64,000 nt of DNA, from positions 62,001 to 126,000 of the forward strand of contig NZ_KB894418.1 of the NCBI RefSeq assembly GCF_000374445.1, given 5' to 3'. Both the position numbers and the translations under genes were made by a program. The notes under the pieces are model-generated. The model did not search any database. It saw only the letters and a list, made by a program, of their open reading frames with translations, and was not told the origin of the DNA. Within the stretch, counting starts at the first letter, position 1. Every line of letters starts with the position of its first letter. The stretch is from Actinokineospora enzanensis DSM 44649 (GTDB taxonomy: Bacteria; Actinomycetota; Actinomycetes; Mycobacteriales; Pseudonocardiaceae). Positions 55,067 to 64,000 of this stretch are shown one piece after another.

Positions 55067-55369
55067 AATTGGGCTGGTGCTGTGTTTGTTGGCCTCGGCT
55101 TCGCCTCGGCGGCGGGATCGCCTTTAGCCGGTCTCTTCCCGCCCGATCCCACTCGGCCCTGGGGGCCTCCTGGGATCGGGCGGGAAGAGACCGGCGCGAT
55201 CCCGCGTGGTGGTCCAGTCAGGGGTGGCTGGGTTAGGGGTGGTCGAGTTGGGGGGTGGCTGGGGTGGGAGGGTGGGGGGGCGAGACGGTGCGATCCCGTG
55301 TGGTGGTGGGGTTTAGGGAGAGTGGGGGCTGGGTGGTCGGGACTGGAGCCGGGGTGGGAGGAGGTTCGG
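55067..55369. other. G-rich gap with a very long hairpin
   Basis: No gene. Contains the 94-base inverted repeat (separate entry) and a second GCGATCCCGTGTGGTGGT (55290-55307), a 17/18 match to 55196-55213. The end is a G-rich tract leading to the ribosome site of the esterase gene. Confidence 0.5.
55112..55205. repeat. 94-base nearly perfect inverted repeat
   Basis: Inner arms 55127-55151 and 55171-55195 pair perfectly over 25 bp around a 19-base loop. Outer arms GCGGGATCGC (55112-55121) and GCGATCCCGC (55196-55205) add 10 more, with 5 unpaired bases on the left only. There is no U-run, and this is longer than usual for a terminator. Confidence 0.85.
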
Positions 55370-56416
55370 GTGAGGTTGGCTGAGGTGGTTGCCCGGGTTC
55401 CGGTGGGGGTTCAGGCTGCGGTGGTGCGGGCCGTGGTGGGGATGCCTGCTGGGGTGCGGCGGATGTTGGTGGGGGCTCCTGTGCGGGTGGATGGGCAGGA
55501 GTTGGCACTGGAAGCGCAGTTGGTGTTGTGGTTCAACCGGCTGGTTAGGCATTCGTTTTTGGCGGAGCAGCCGGAGGTGGCGCGGGGGCGGATGGACAGG
55601 TCGCGGGGGTTGATTGGGGGGCCTGCGATTCCTGGGGTGGCCACGCGTGAAGTGCCGGTGGGGCGGGTTTATGTGCCTACCGGGGTTGGGGAACGGGCGC
55701 CACTGTTGGTTTTCTATCATGGTGGCGGGTGGGTTGTCGGGTCTGTTGACTCGCATGATGATGTTTGTCGGTTCTTGGCTTGGCATGCCGGAGTGAAGGT
55801 GTTGTCGGTCGAATATCGACTGGCGCCTGAGGAGCCGTTTCCTGCCGCTGTTGATGATGCGATGGCAGGGTTTCGGTATGCGGTCGAAAATGCCGCCGAG
55901 CTTGGGATCGACCCGGAGCTGATTGCCGTGGGCGGCGACTCGGCTGGCGGGAATCTTGCGGCTGTGACGGCGTATCAGGCGAAGCGGAACGACAGCCCGC
56001 AGCCGGTGTTTCAGATGTTGCTCTATCCGGCGGTGGATGCGACGACTCGGCGGGCGTCGAGGGATTTGTTCACCGATGGGTATTTCCTCACCGATGCCGA
56101 TATCGACTGGTTTTGCGACCACTACTGCCCGGATGTCGAGCAGCGCGGCGACGTGCGGATTTCCGTGCTGGGAGCAGAGGATCTGAGCGGATTACCCGCC
56201 GCCTACATCGCTACGGCCGGGTTTGATCCGTTGCGTGATGAAGGGGCGGCGTACGCCGAGCGGCTGCGGGAGGCGGGTGTGCCGGTCGTGTACAGCTGTC
56301 AGCGGGACCTGATCCACGGTTACGCCAGCTTCTTCGCCGTCGGGACGCGGTTCCGGGAGGCGTTGCTGGAGGCGGCGACGGCGTTGCGGCTCGGTCTGGC
56401 GCTCAACGGCCGGTGA
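55370..56416 (+). CDS. alpha/beta hydrolase, HSL-type esterase/lipase
   Basis: A 348-aa esterase. LVFYHGGGWVVGS is the HGGG oxyanion motif of the hormone-sensitive lipase family. GGDSAGGN carries the nucleophile (G-D-S-A-G). The Asp is in TAGFDPLRDEG and the His in DLIHGYASF. GTG 55370 has GGAGGAGG 5 bases upstream; the frame is open to 55082 but that part is a run of G-rich, low-complexity codons over the inverted repeat. G/T-ending codons are frequent, as in its neighbour. Substrate unknown. Confidence 0.92.
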   Translation: MRLAEVVARVPVGVQAAVVRAVVGMPAGVRRMLVGAPVRVDGQELALEAQLVLWFNRLVRHSFLAEQPEVARGRMDRSRGLIGGPAIPGVATREVPVGRVYVPTGVGERAPLLVFYHGGGWVVGSVDSHDDVCRFLAWHAGVKVLSVEYRLAPEEPFPAAVDDAMAGFRYAVENAAELGIDPELIAVGGDSAGGNLAAVTAYQAKRNDSPQPVFQMLLYPAVDATTRRASRDLFTDGYFLTDADIDWFCDHYCPDVEQRGDVRISVLGAEDLSGLPAAYIATAGFDPLRDEGAAYAERLREAGVPVVYSCQRDLIHGYASFFAVGTRFREALLEAATALRLGLALNGR

Positions 56417-56455
56417 GGGTGCCCGCCCCAGGCAAGAGGGCAGGCACCCGGGCGG

Positions 56456-58297
56456 CTAGCGGAGTTTCAGGGCGCGCAGGGCGAAGTGGACCTCGATCAG
56501 GGACTGCTTGATCGTCTCGGCCACCACCAGCGACCCGTGGCCCGCGTCGTAGCGATACACCTCGTACGGCTGTTCGCGGGCGGCTAGGCGGTCGAGGTAG
56601 TTGTCGATCTGGCGGATGGGGCAGCGCGGGTCGTTCTCCCCCGCCAGCACCAGGACCGGCACCCGGACCTGGTCGACGTAGGTGATTGGGGAGCACTCGA
56701 CGTAGCGGTCGTGGAAGTCGGCGGGCGAGCCGCCGAAAAGTGCCCGGTCGAAGGCGCGCAGGGGTTCCATCTCGTCCTCGTACGCCGCCAGGTAGTCGGC
56801 CACCGGGACACCCGCCACGCCCGCCGCCCACAGGTCCGGCTGGGTGCCAAGAGCCAGGAGGGCTAGGTAGCCACCCCAGGAGGCGCCGTTGACCACGCAC
56901 GCCTTCGGGTCGGCCAGGCCGGATTGCACGGCCCACGTGTGCACGGCCCGCACGTCCTCCAGTTCCGTGAGACCGGGGCGGCCCTCGATGGCGTCGCGCC
57001 AGACGGAGCCGTAGCCGGTCGAGCCTCGGTAGTTCACGTGCACCACGGCGAAGCCCGCGTCGACCCACATGGCGCGGTACGCCGAGAACCGGTCCTCGTC
57101 CGCCGCGTGCGGGCCGCCGTGCAGGCTGAACACCGTGGGCAGCGGGCCGTCGGGGGCGTGGGCGGGGCGGGCGACGAGGGCGTGCACGCGGCCGTTCGGG
57201 GTGTCCACGAAGGCGTCCACGACGGGTGAGCTGGACGGCGCGCGGTCGCCGGGCGGGGTCAGCAGGACGGCGTCCGTGCCGTCGGCGAACAGGGCGCGGA
57301 CCACGGACGGCTCCGCGGCGCTGGACCAGGAGTACTCGACCGTCCCGTCCGGACGGGTGTGCGCGTTGCCGATCGTGCCTGCCGGAGTGTCCAAAGTGGA
57401 CAGTGTGCCGCTCGCGATGTCGTAGCGATGCAGGGTGTTGCGGGCCTCGTGGGTGTGCGCGACCAACAGGGCAGTGCCGTCGGTGTACCAGTCTGCCTCG
57501 ACCTCGCCGGGCAGGTCGAGGACGATCTCCTGCTCGGTGTCCGCGGCGACGTCCCAGATCAGCAGTTCCTCGCGGCCGCGGCGCTCGTGCAGGACCAGCA
57601 GCCGCTGGTCGCCCGCGACCGGGCTGAACGCGATCCCGTTGAGCCCCTTGCCCTTGCCGTCCCACTTCTCGGCCACAGTAGACCCGTCGGCGACGGACAG
57701 CACGCGCAGCGCGGGGTGGCGGTTGTCGCCGTGTTCGGAGTGCGCGATGGCCAGCAGGGTCTCGTCCCGGGAGAGCGCGGACACGCCGCCGTCGTGCTCG
57801 TTCTGGTAGATGACCTTCGCCTCCTGGCCCGCGTGCGCCAGGAAGATCGTGGTCCCGTCGTCGTCCGCGACACCGACCACGCGCACCCGGTCGCCGATCT
57901 CCAGACCGGCCGGGTAGCCCGCCTTGCTGCCGGGCACCGCGGGGGCGGCCGCGCTGCCCGCCGGGCGGCCCGCGAACGGCTCGACCACCCAGACGCCGAA
58001 CTCGTCGCCGTCGGTGTCGGCGAACCACCAGATCGACTCGCCGTCCGGGGCGACGGTGGCGTGCAGGGTGCCGTTGGGGCGGTCGGTGACCTGCCGGTGC
58101 GTGTCGGTGGCGCGGTCCCAGGCGTAGACCTCCCAGACGCCGCTGGCGTTGGAGACGTAGACGGTGCGGTCGGGCGCCTCCAGCGCCCAGTCGGGCAGGG
58201 ACACCCGGGCGGCGTGGAAGCGTGCCCGCCAGCGCGCCTCGGCCTGCTCGTCGCTGAACAGGTGGTCCGGCACCTCGGCCAGGGGATGAGTGGTCAC
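56456..58297 (-). CDS. S9 family (prolyl oligopeptidase-type) peptidase
   Basis: A 613-aa enzyme without signal peptide. Residues 1-350 form a WD/beta-propeller-like domain (VYVSNASGVWEVYAWDRATD; HATVAPDGESIWWFAD). The peptidase domain has VNGASWGGYLAL (Ser473), AGENDPRCP (Asp556) and YDAGHGSL (His587). The order and spacing fit S9C-type dipeptidyl or acylaminoacyl peptidases. GTG 58297 start has only a weak ribosome site. Divergent from the next gene. Confidence 0.92.
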   Translation of the reverse strand: MTTHPLAEVPDHLFSDEQAEARWRARFHAARVSLPDWALEAPDRTVYVSNASGVWEVYAWDRATDTHRQVTDRPNGTLHATVAPDGESIWWFADTDGDEFGVWVVEPFAGRPAGSAAAPAVPGSKAGYPAGLEIGDRVRVVGVADDDGTTIFLAHAGQEAKVIYQNEHDGGVSALSRDETLLAIAHSEHGDNRHPALRVLSVADGSTVAEKWDGKGKGLNGIAFSPVAGDQRLLVLHERRGREELLIWDVAADTEQEIVLDLPGEVEADWYTDGTALLVAHTHEARNTLHRYDIASGTLSTLDTPAGTIGNAHTRPDGTVEYSWSSAAEPSVVRALFADGTDAVLLTPPGDRAPSSSPVVDAFVDTPNGRVHALVARPAHAPDGPLPTVFSLHGGPHAADEDRFSAYRAMWVDAGFAVVHVNYRGSTGYGSVWRDAIEGRPGLTELEDVRAVHTWAVQSGLADPKACVVNGASWGGYLALLALGTQPDLWAAGVAGVPVADYLAAYEDEMEPLRAFDRALFGGSPADFHDRYVECSPITYVDQVRVPVLVLAGENDPRCPIRQIDNYLDRLAAREQPYEVYRYDAGHGSLVVAETIKQSLIEVHFALRALKLR

Positions 58298-58531
58298 CCG
58301 GCTGATCCTGCCGGCTGGACCGGCCGCCGTCGCCCGCTGTTAGAGGGGGACGGCCGTCCGAACGCCGGTTCCGGATGGCCGACCAGGCCAACCCGAGCCA
58401 CCCTCGATTTGTGGCGTTTTCGCAGCTCAAACCGGTTGCGACAAGCGGGTGAACCGACCTTGGTTCGAACATATGTGTCATACCCCGGCGGTAAGATCGA
58501 GGTCGACGACCAGCGAGGGGAGACGGGCGAG

Positions 58532-59185
58532 ATGCCTACCCAGGTCCAGACGCACCGGCCGGATGACGCGGTGACGGTGAGTGCTTCTTCCTTTGCCGAG
58601 TACGCCGCCGGGGATCGGCGGCGGCGCACCGAGATCGTGACCGCGGCGCACGAGCGGGCGGCCGACCCGGACAACTGCGGGCGGGTGTTCTACCTGCCGA
58701 TCCTGGCCGCGATGGCCACCGCCGCGCGGTCGGAGTACCCGGAGCGGGTGCTGTCCGGCGCGGTGGCCGCGGCCGAGCTCAACGGGCAGCCGCGGGCGTT
58801 CGCCGAGGTGGCCGACGGGTTCCTGGCCTGGTGGTGGCGGTCCCGGCTGACCGCGGTCGACAGCGGGGCGACGGTGCTGCGGGTCGGCGAGCTGGAGCTG
58901 GTGGTGGCGCCGCACCTGGCGGTGCGCGACCGGCACGGCGGCACCCAGATCGTGCTGTTCCACCTGAAGGAGGCGCCGCTGACCAAGGACGCGGCCAATG
59001 CGGCGCTGCGTGTGCTGGCGGTGTGCGAGCCCGAGCTGCTGGCGGGTGCGCGGCCGCTGGTGGTCGACGTCCGCCGGGCGAAGGAGCACCGGCTCCGCCG
59101 CGACCTGAGCACCACGAGATTGGACGCCTGGCTGAGCGCGGAGGCGGCCGCCTATTCCACGCACTGGCACCACATGGCTCCGTGA
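58532..59185 (+). CDS. conserved hypothetical protein
   Basis: A 217-aa soluble protein with no recognised domain. Alternating Ala/Arg-rich helices: AAGDRRRRTEIVTAAHERAADPDNCGRVFYLPILAAMATAARS, then GATVLRVGELELVVAPHLAVRDRHGGTQIVLFHLKEAPLTKDAANAALRVLAV. The C-terminus is DAWLSAEAAAYSTHWHHMAP. GGGGAG lies about 11 bases before ATG 58532; upstream in the same frame (to 57359) is a shadow of the peptidase gene. A transporter-independent nuclease or regulator is possible but not supported. Confidence 0.7.
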   Translation: MPTQVQTHRPDDAVTVSASSFAEYAAGDRRRRTEIVTAAHERAADPDNCGRVFYLPILAAMATAARSEYPERVLSGAVAAAELNGQPRAFAEVADGFLAWWWRSRLTAVDSGATVLRVGELELVVAPHLAVRDRHGGTQIVLFHLKEAPLTKDAANAALRVLAVCEPELLAGARPLVVDVRRAKEHRLRRDLSTTRLDAWLSAEAAAYSTHWHHMAP

Positions 59186-59244
59186 TGCACCAATTCCCGC
59201 AAGAATTCGACTCTGCTGAATAGCGGGATCGCGGAAACGAAAAT

Positions 59245-59288
59245 GGGCCGGTAATCCGATCCGGGGGGATGGATCGGATTACCGGCCC
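59245..59288 (-). terminator. terminator of the Gly/Leu-repeat protein gene
   Basis: Perfect 18-bp stem (59245-59262, 59271-59288), 8-base loop, then ATTTTCGTTTCC on the minus strand: a classical intrinsic terminator for the leftward gene. Confidence 0.9.
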
Positions 59289-59327
59289 GGTGCCACTATC
59301 GGCACACGAGAGAGCTACGAGGTGGGA

Positions 59328-60029
59328 TCAGTGGCCCAGCAGGCCGCCGACCAGCGGCAGGCCGGAGAGCAGGCCACCGGCGCCGCCCGCACCACCGGTC
59401 AGGCCGCCAAGCAGGCCACCCACCAGCGGCAGACCGCCCAGCAGGCCACCCGCACCACCGGCGCCGCCGGTCAGGCCGCCCAGCAGACCGCCGACGAGCG
59501 GCAGACCGCCCAGCAGGCCACCGGCACCGCCGGACGCGCCGCCGGTCAGGCCGCCGAGCAGACCGGTGACGGCGCCCAGACCGGGCAGGCCACCGACCAC
59601 GCCGGAGTTACCGGTGAGGCTGCCCAGCAGGTTGTTCACCAGCTGCTGCACGCTGGTCAACAGGTTGGTCACGACGCTCAGCCCCGGCACACCGCCGGTG
59701 GCTCCGCCGAGCAGGCCGCTCACGTCCGGGATGGGCAGGCCGGACAGGCCAGGCAGACCCTGCTGGACCTGCGCGAGCTTGGCGCTCGCGTCGGCCGCCC
59801 GCGGGTCGGGTGTCTGCGCCAGTGTGGTGCGCAAGTCGTTGAACGCGGTGCGTACACCCGCGAGGTCTTGTCGGTCGATCGCTGTCTTGAGCTGGCTGTC
59901 GACCGTCTGGATCCGCTCGACAGTTGCCGACGACGCGGTGGCGGTTTCCGCCTGTGCCAATCCGGCACCACCGAGGGCGAGAAGACTACCCGCGGCGGCC
60001 GCGGCGACGAAGCGAGCGATCTTGTTCAT
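59328..60029 (-). CDS. secreted Gly/Leu-repeat protein
   Basis: A 233-aa exported protein. Signal peptide MNKIARFVAAAAAGSLLALGG...AQA (residues 1-27). A helical part (about 28-100, IQTVDSQLKTAIDRQDLAGVRTAF) precedes a hydrophobic region of Gly, Leu and Val: three near-identical 30-residue repeats built on GGLLGGLPLVGGLLGGLTGG run to the C-terminus. There are no Cys. The tail resembles chaplin/rodlin-like or other self-assembling surface proteins only in composition. A strong terminator follows. Confidence 0.85.
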   Translation of the reverse strand: MNKIARFVAAAAAGSLLALGGAGLAQAETATASSATVERIQTVDSQLKTAIDRQDLAGVRTAFNDLRTTLAQTPDPRAADASAKLAQVQQGLPGLSGLPIPDVSGLLGGATGGVPGLSVVTNLLTSVQQLVNNLLGSLTGNSGVVGGLPGLGAVTGLLGGLTGGASGGAGGLLGGLPLVGGLLGGLTGGAGGAGGLLGGLPLVGGLLGGLTGGAGGAGGLLSGLPLVGGLLGH

Positions 60030-60388
60030 CGGTTTCTCCTTGTCGGTTGTCCATGTGTTGGACCACCAACTCAGTACCGGGGAAATGCGCTCGAATCCAT
60101 TCTTCCCAGCCGCCGCGAAACAATGATCAAGCGGAGAGTGAGGGGTTTATTCCGACTTCGGGTGACGGTGGAGTGACTACGGGTAAGTCACGGACTACGG
60201 CTAGTCATCACCGCCGAGAGGAACGCGGCCGCGTCCCTGCCCGAAGGGGCAGGTGTCGCACGATCAGGCGGGAAACCGGCAGACCTGGCCGGTCGAGTGA
60301 CAGACCGGTCGGTTTTTCTGGAGTGGTTCAAGAAAGCGGTGTCGGATATTGGCTTGACCGAACCCGCTCGGTGCGGTGCCATCGGCGC
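60030..60388 (+). other. 360-base gap with two hairpins; possible small RNA or leader
   Basis: No gene. Hairpin 1: CCTGCCC with GGGCAGG at about 60236-60253. Hairpin 2: CCGGTC (60289-60294) with GACCGG (60303-60308), then TCGGTTTTT on the plus strand. A T-run after the second hairpin suggests a terminator or attenuator about 75 bases before the MFS start. Nothing else is seen. Confidence 0.4.
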
Positions 60389-61561
60389 ATGCAGCTGTAC
60401 CGCCGGATGCTCGGCCTCCCCGGCGTGCGCACGCTGATGACCTTGATGTTCTTCGCCCGCATCCCGCTGGCGGCCGCCAGCATGGTGCTCACCCTGCAGG
60501 TCGCCGTCGGCCTCGGCCGCGGTTACGGCCAAGCGGGCCTCGTCGGCGCGGCCAGCACGATCGGCGTGGCGATCGGCGCACCGGTGATGGGCATGGTCGT
60601 CGACCGGTACGGGCTTCGCCCGATGGTGTTGTTCGCCACTGTCTGCGAGACCGCGTTCTGGCTCACCGCCCGGTACATGTCCTACCCCGTCCTGCTCGGC
60701 GCGGCGTTCCTCGGCGGGCTGCTGTCCCTGCCCACCATGTCGATCGCCCGCCAGGCCATCGCCGCGATGGTCCCGGACGACCTGCGTCGCACGGCGTTCT
60801 CGATGGACTCGATCTCGGTTGAACTGAGCTTCATGGTCGGCCCCTCGGTGGCGGTCGTCCTCGCCACCAACGTCTCCCCGGCGGCCGCGACCACCGCGCT
60901 GGGCATCGCGAGTTTCGTGGTCGGCATGGCGATCGCGATCTTCAACCCCCGCGTACGCGCCGAACACGAGCAGGACGAGCGCGGCCGGATCCCCCGACGG
61001 GAATGGCTGACCCCCCGCCTGATCGGCGTCATGGCGGTGGGCGGCGGGGCGGTGTTCGTCCTCGCGGGCACGGACGTGACGGTCGTGGCCGCGCTGCGGG
61101 GACAAGGTCAGCTGGACTGGGCCTGGGCCCTGGTGGTGATCATCTGCACGGCGTCGGCCCTGGGTGGGCTGGTGCATGGGGCGGTGCACCGGTCGCTGCC
61201 GCAGGTGTGGCTGATGGTGCTGCTCGGCGCGCTGACGATTCCGGTGGGACTGCTGCTGGACCCGTGGTGGTTGATGGCGCTGGCGCTGGTGCCCGCGAGC
61301 GCCATGTGCGCGCCGACGATCGCGGCCACGGGTGAGGAGGTGACCCGGCTGTCGCCCGTGTCGATGCGCGGGGAGGCGACCGGGTTGCAGAGCTCGGCGA
61401 TGACGTTGGGCGCCTCGATGGGGGCGCCGGTGGTGGGGTTCGTGGTGGACCACTCGTCGCCGGGGTGGGGGTTCGTGGTGGGGGGCGCGGGTGGGCTGTT
61501 GATCGGGATCGGGGCGATGGTGTTGAGCAGCCGATCCGCTCGACGGGTTCCGGTCGCGTAG
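60389..61561 (+). CDS. MFS transporter
   Basis: A 390-aa protein of about 12 helices. GMVVDRYGLRPMVLF follows helix 2 (motif A-like GxxxDRxGxRP). The loop EHEQDERGRIPRREW divides the halves. ATG 60389 is preceded by no clear ribosome site. It is similar in length and layout to the MFS gene at 38809, and its 3' end lies just before the partial tRNA-Pro copy. Substrate unknown. Confidence 0.88.
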   Translation: MQLYRRMLGLPGVRTLMTLMFFARIPLAAASMVLTLQVAVGLGRGYGQAGLVGAASTIGVAIGAPVMGMVVDRYGLRPMVLFATVCETAFWLTARYMSYPVLLGAAFLGGLLSLPTMSIARQAIAAMVPDDLRRTAFSMDSISVELSFMVGPSVAVVLATNVSPAAATTALGIASFVVGMAIAIFNPRVRAEHEQDERGRIPRREWLTPRLIGVMAVGGGAVFVLAGTDVTVVAALRGQGQLDWAWALVVIICTASALGGLVHGAVHRSLPQVWLMVLLGALTIPVGLLLDPWWLMALALVPASAMCAPTIAATGEEVTRLSPVSMRGEATGLQSSAMTLGASMGAPVVGFVVDHSSPGWGFVVGGAGGLLIGIGAMVLSSRSARRVPVA

Positions 61562-61597
61562 GTGCGCCTGTCTGTTTCTTAGACGCTTGTTCGCACC

Positions 61598-61628
61598 CTT
61601 CGTTCGGGACGAAGAGGTCGCGGGTTCA
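61598..61628 (+). repeat. partial tRNA-Pro duplicate, possible attachment site
   Basis: 30 of 31 bases match the anticodon arm, variable loop and 5' half of the T-arm of the tRNA-Pro gene (53371-53401). The match begins exactly at the anticodon stem and ends within the T-loop. No acceptor or D-arm is present, so this is not a working tRNA. Many integrases recombine within tRNA anticodon loops, giving such a split copy, but no integrase is present in the 8.2-kb interval. Confidence 0.75.
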
Positions 61629-61680
61629 CCTCCGGCCGCTTCCATCGCTGGGATGGGTGAAAAGTTCGGGCCGGAAATGG

Positions 61681-61718
61681 CTCGCGCCGCAGGTCCGGGG
61701 GTGGGCCTGCGGCGCGAG
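61681..61718 (-). terminator. terminator of the lysC-asd operon
   Basis: Perfect 13-bp inverted repeat (61681-61693, 61706-61718) with a 12-base loop, 15 bases past the asd stop on the minus strand. No U-run follows. Confidence 0.6.
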
Positions 61719-61732
61719 ACGGTTCTATCGGG

Positions 61733-62793
61733 TTACAGCGTGGAGATCAGGGATTCGGCGATCTCGTAGGTGTTGAGGGCGGCACCCTTGCGGAGGTTGT
61801 CGCCGCAGACGAAGAAGTCGAGGGTGTTGGGGAAGTCGAGGGCCTGGCGGATTCGGCCGACGTAGGTGGGGTCGCCGCCGACGACGTCGGCGGGGGTGGG
61901 GAACTTGCCGGTCGCGGGGTCGTCGACCAGGACGATGGAGGGCTGGCCCGCGAAGATCTCCTGGGCCTTGGCGACGGTGACCGGCGAGGCGAAGGTGGCG
62001 TGGACCGCGAGCGAGTGGGTGGTGACCACTGGGACGCGGACGCAGGTGGCGGAGACCTTCAGGTCCGGGATGCCGAGGATCTTGCGGGACTCGTTGCGGA
62101 CCTTCAGTTCCTCGCTGGCCCAGCCGTCCTCCTTCAGCGAGCCTGCCCAGGGGACCACGTTCATGGCCAGCGGGGCCGGGAACGGGGAGTCCTCTTGGGA
62201 CAGACCGGCCGCGGTCAGGGCCTCGCGGACGTCGCCTGCGCGGGTGCCGACCTGCTTGCCGCTGACGGCCGCGTACTCGGCGTACAGGCGGTCGATGCCT
62301 GCCTGGCCCGCGCCGGAGGCCGCCTGGTAGGAGGCGACGACCAGTTCGCGCAGGCCGAACGCGTGGTGCAGGGCACCGATGGCGGCCATCATCGACAGGG
62401 TGGTGCAGTTGGGATTGGCGATGATGCCGCGCGGGCGGGTGGTGACCTTGTCCTGGTTGACCTCCGGCACCACCAGCGGCACCTGGTCGTCCATCCGGAA
62501 CGCGCCGGAGTTGTCGACCGCGATGGCGCCGCGGGCGGCGGCGATCGGGGCCCATTCGGCGGAGACCTCGTCCGGGACGTCGAACATGGCGACGTCGACG
62601 CCGTCGAAGACCTCCGGGGCCAGGGCCTGGACGGTCAGCTCCTGGCCGCGGACGGTGAGCTTCTTGCCTGCCGAGCGCGGCGACGCGATCAGCCGGACCT
62701 CACCCCACGGCCACTCGGCGCGGCCATTGAGAATGTCGATCATCATGGTGCCCACGGCGCCGGTCGCGCCGACCAGGGCGAGTACGGGTGCCA

Positions 62794-62794
<1 letters not shown>
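61733..62794 (-). CDS. asd: aspartate-semialdehyde dehydrogenase
   Basis: A 353-aa enzyme that reduces aspartyl phosphate in the DAP, lysine, threonine and methionine pathway. The N-terminal [18 protein letters not shown] binds [17 protein letters not shown] carries the catalytic Cys. [26 protein letters not shown] includes the substrate-binding Arg/His region, with [13 protein letters not shown] following. ATG 62794 overlaps the lysC stop (ATGA), so the two are co-translated. Length matches other actinobacterial Asd. Confidence 0.98.

Positions 62795-64000
<1,206 letters not shown>

Noticed and set aside
59328-60029. PE_PGRS-type protein
   Set aside because: It has a normal signal peptide and Gly/Leu repeats, not the PE domain or GGA-type PGRS repeats.
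61598-61628. A second functional tRNA-Pro
   Set aside because: Only the anticodon arm and half of the T-arm are present; no acceptor stem or D-arm can be formed from the flanks.

Overview
The window is high-GC actinobacterial chromosome. Gene content and order point to a non-mycobacterial member of the Pseudonocardiales (Actinokineospora/Saccharothrix/Lentzea-like); the genus is inference. The backbone follows, in order, the Mycobacterium tuberculosis stretch topA - YprA/MrfA-type helicase - tad pilus locus - ssd - HAD phosphatase - acs - marP - nth - crp - MBL protein - RidA - paired ArsA-type ATPases - whiB4 - ponA2 - metallophosphoesterase, and ends at the asd/lysC pair. Several starts lie 6-7 bases after a TANNNT-like -10 box, which suggests leaderless transcripts.

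Left part (1-14.5 kb): the 5' end of topA, a conserved hypothetical protein, two paralogous lipoproteins, the H+-pumping pyrophosphatase hppA, a DUF1998 helicase, a methyltransferase and a stand-alone prim-pol protein. A seven-gene minus-strand tad/Flp operon follows (ssd-cpaF-tadB-tadC-51-aa pilin-tadE-tadG-like). Its smallest gene encodes only 51 aa.

Middle (14.9-29.3 kb): a HAD-IB phosphatase, then a peptidoglycan-recycling cluster: NagZ glucosaminidase, NamZ (DUF1343) muramidase, a secreted serine hydrolase, the MurR/RpiR regulator and MurQ etherase. Together these could cut MurNAc from wall fragments and convert MurNAc-6-P to GlcNAc-6-P. A Fic-like protein with a degraded active site, a membrane diguanylate cyclase, two tandem six-codon mini-ORFs (both encoding MRNREY), an MFS transporter and acs come next.

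Right-centre (29.4-53.3 kb): acyltransferase, VIT-family transporter, NhaA, holin-X protein, epoxide-hydrolase-like protein, the coupled nth-tlpA-nudix-marP operon, crp, an MFS transporter behind several dyads, a second beta-clamp paralogue, an oxidoreductase, NUDIX and MBL proteins, a translationally coupled DUF4177-RidA-two-paralogue operon, the ArsA pair, whiB4, ponA2, YqeY and a phosphoesterase.

Right end (53.3-64 kb): a tRNA-Pro(CGG) gene begins an accessory-looking 8-kb segment (Abi-like protein, flavin reductase, HSL esterase, S9 peptidase, repetitive secreted Gly/Leu protein, MFS). A 31-base near-copy of the tRNA-Pro anticodon/T-arm region closes it and may be an old attachment site. 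The asd-lysC operon for the aspartate/DAP pathway follows and runs off the window.
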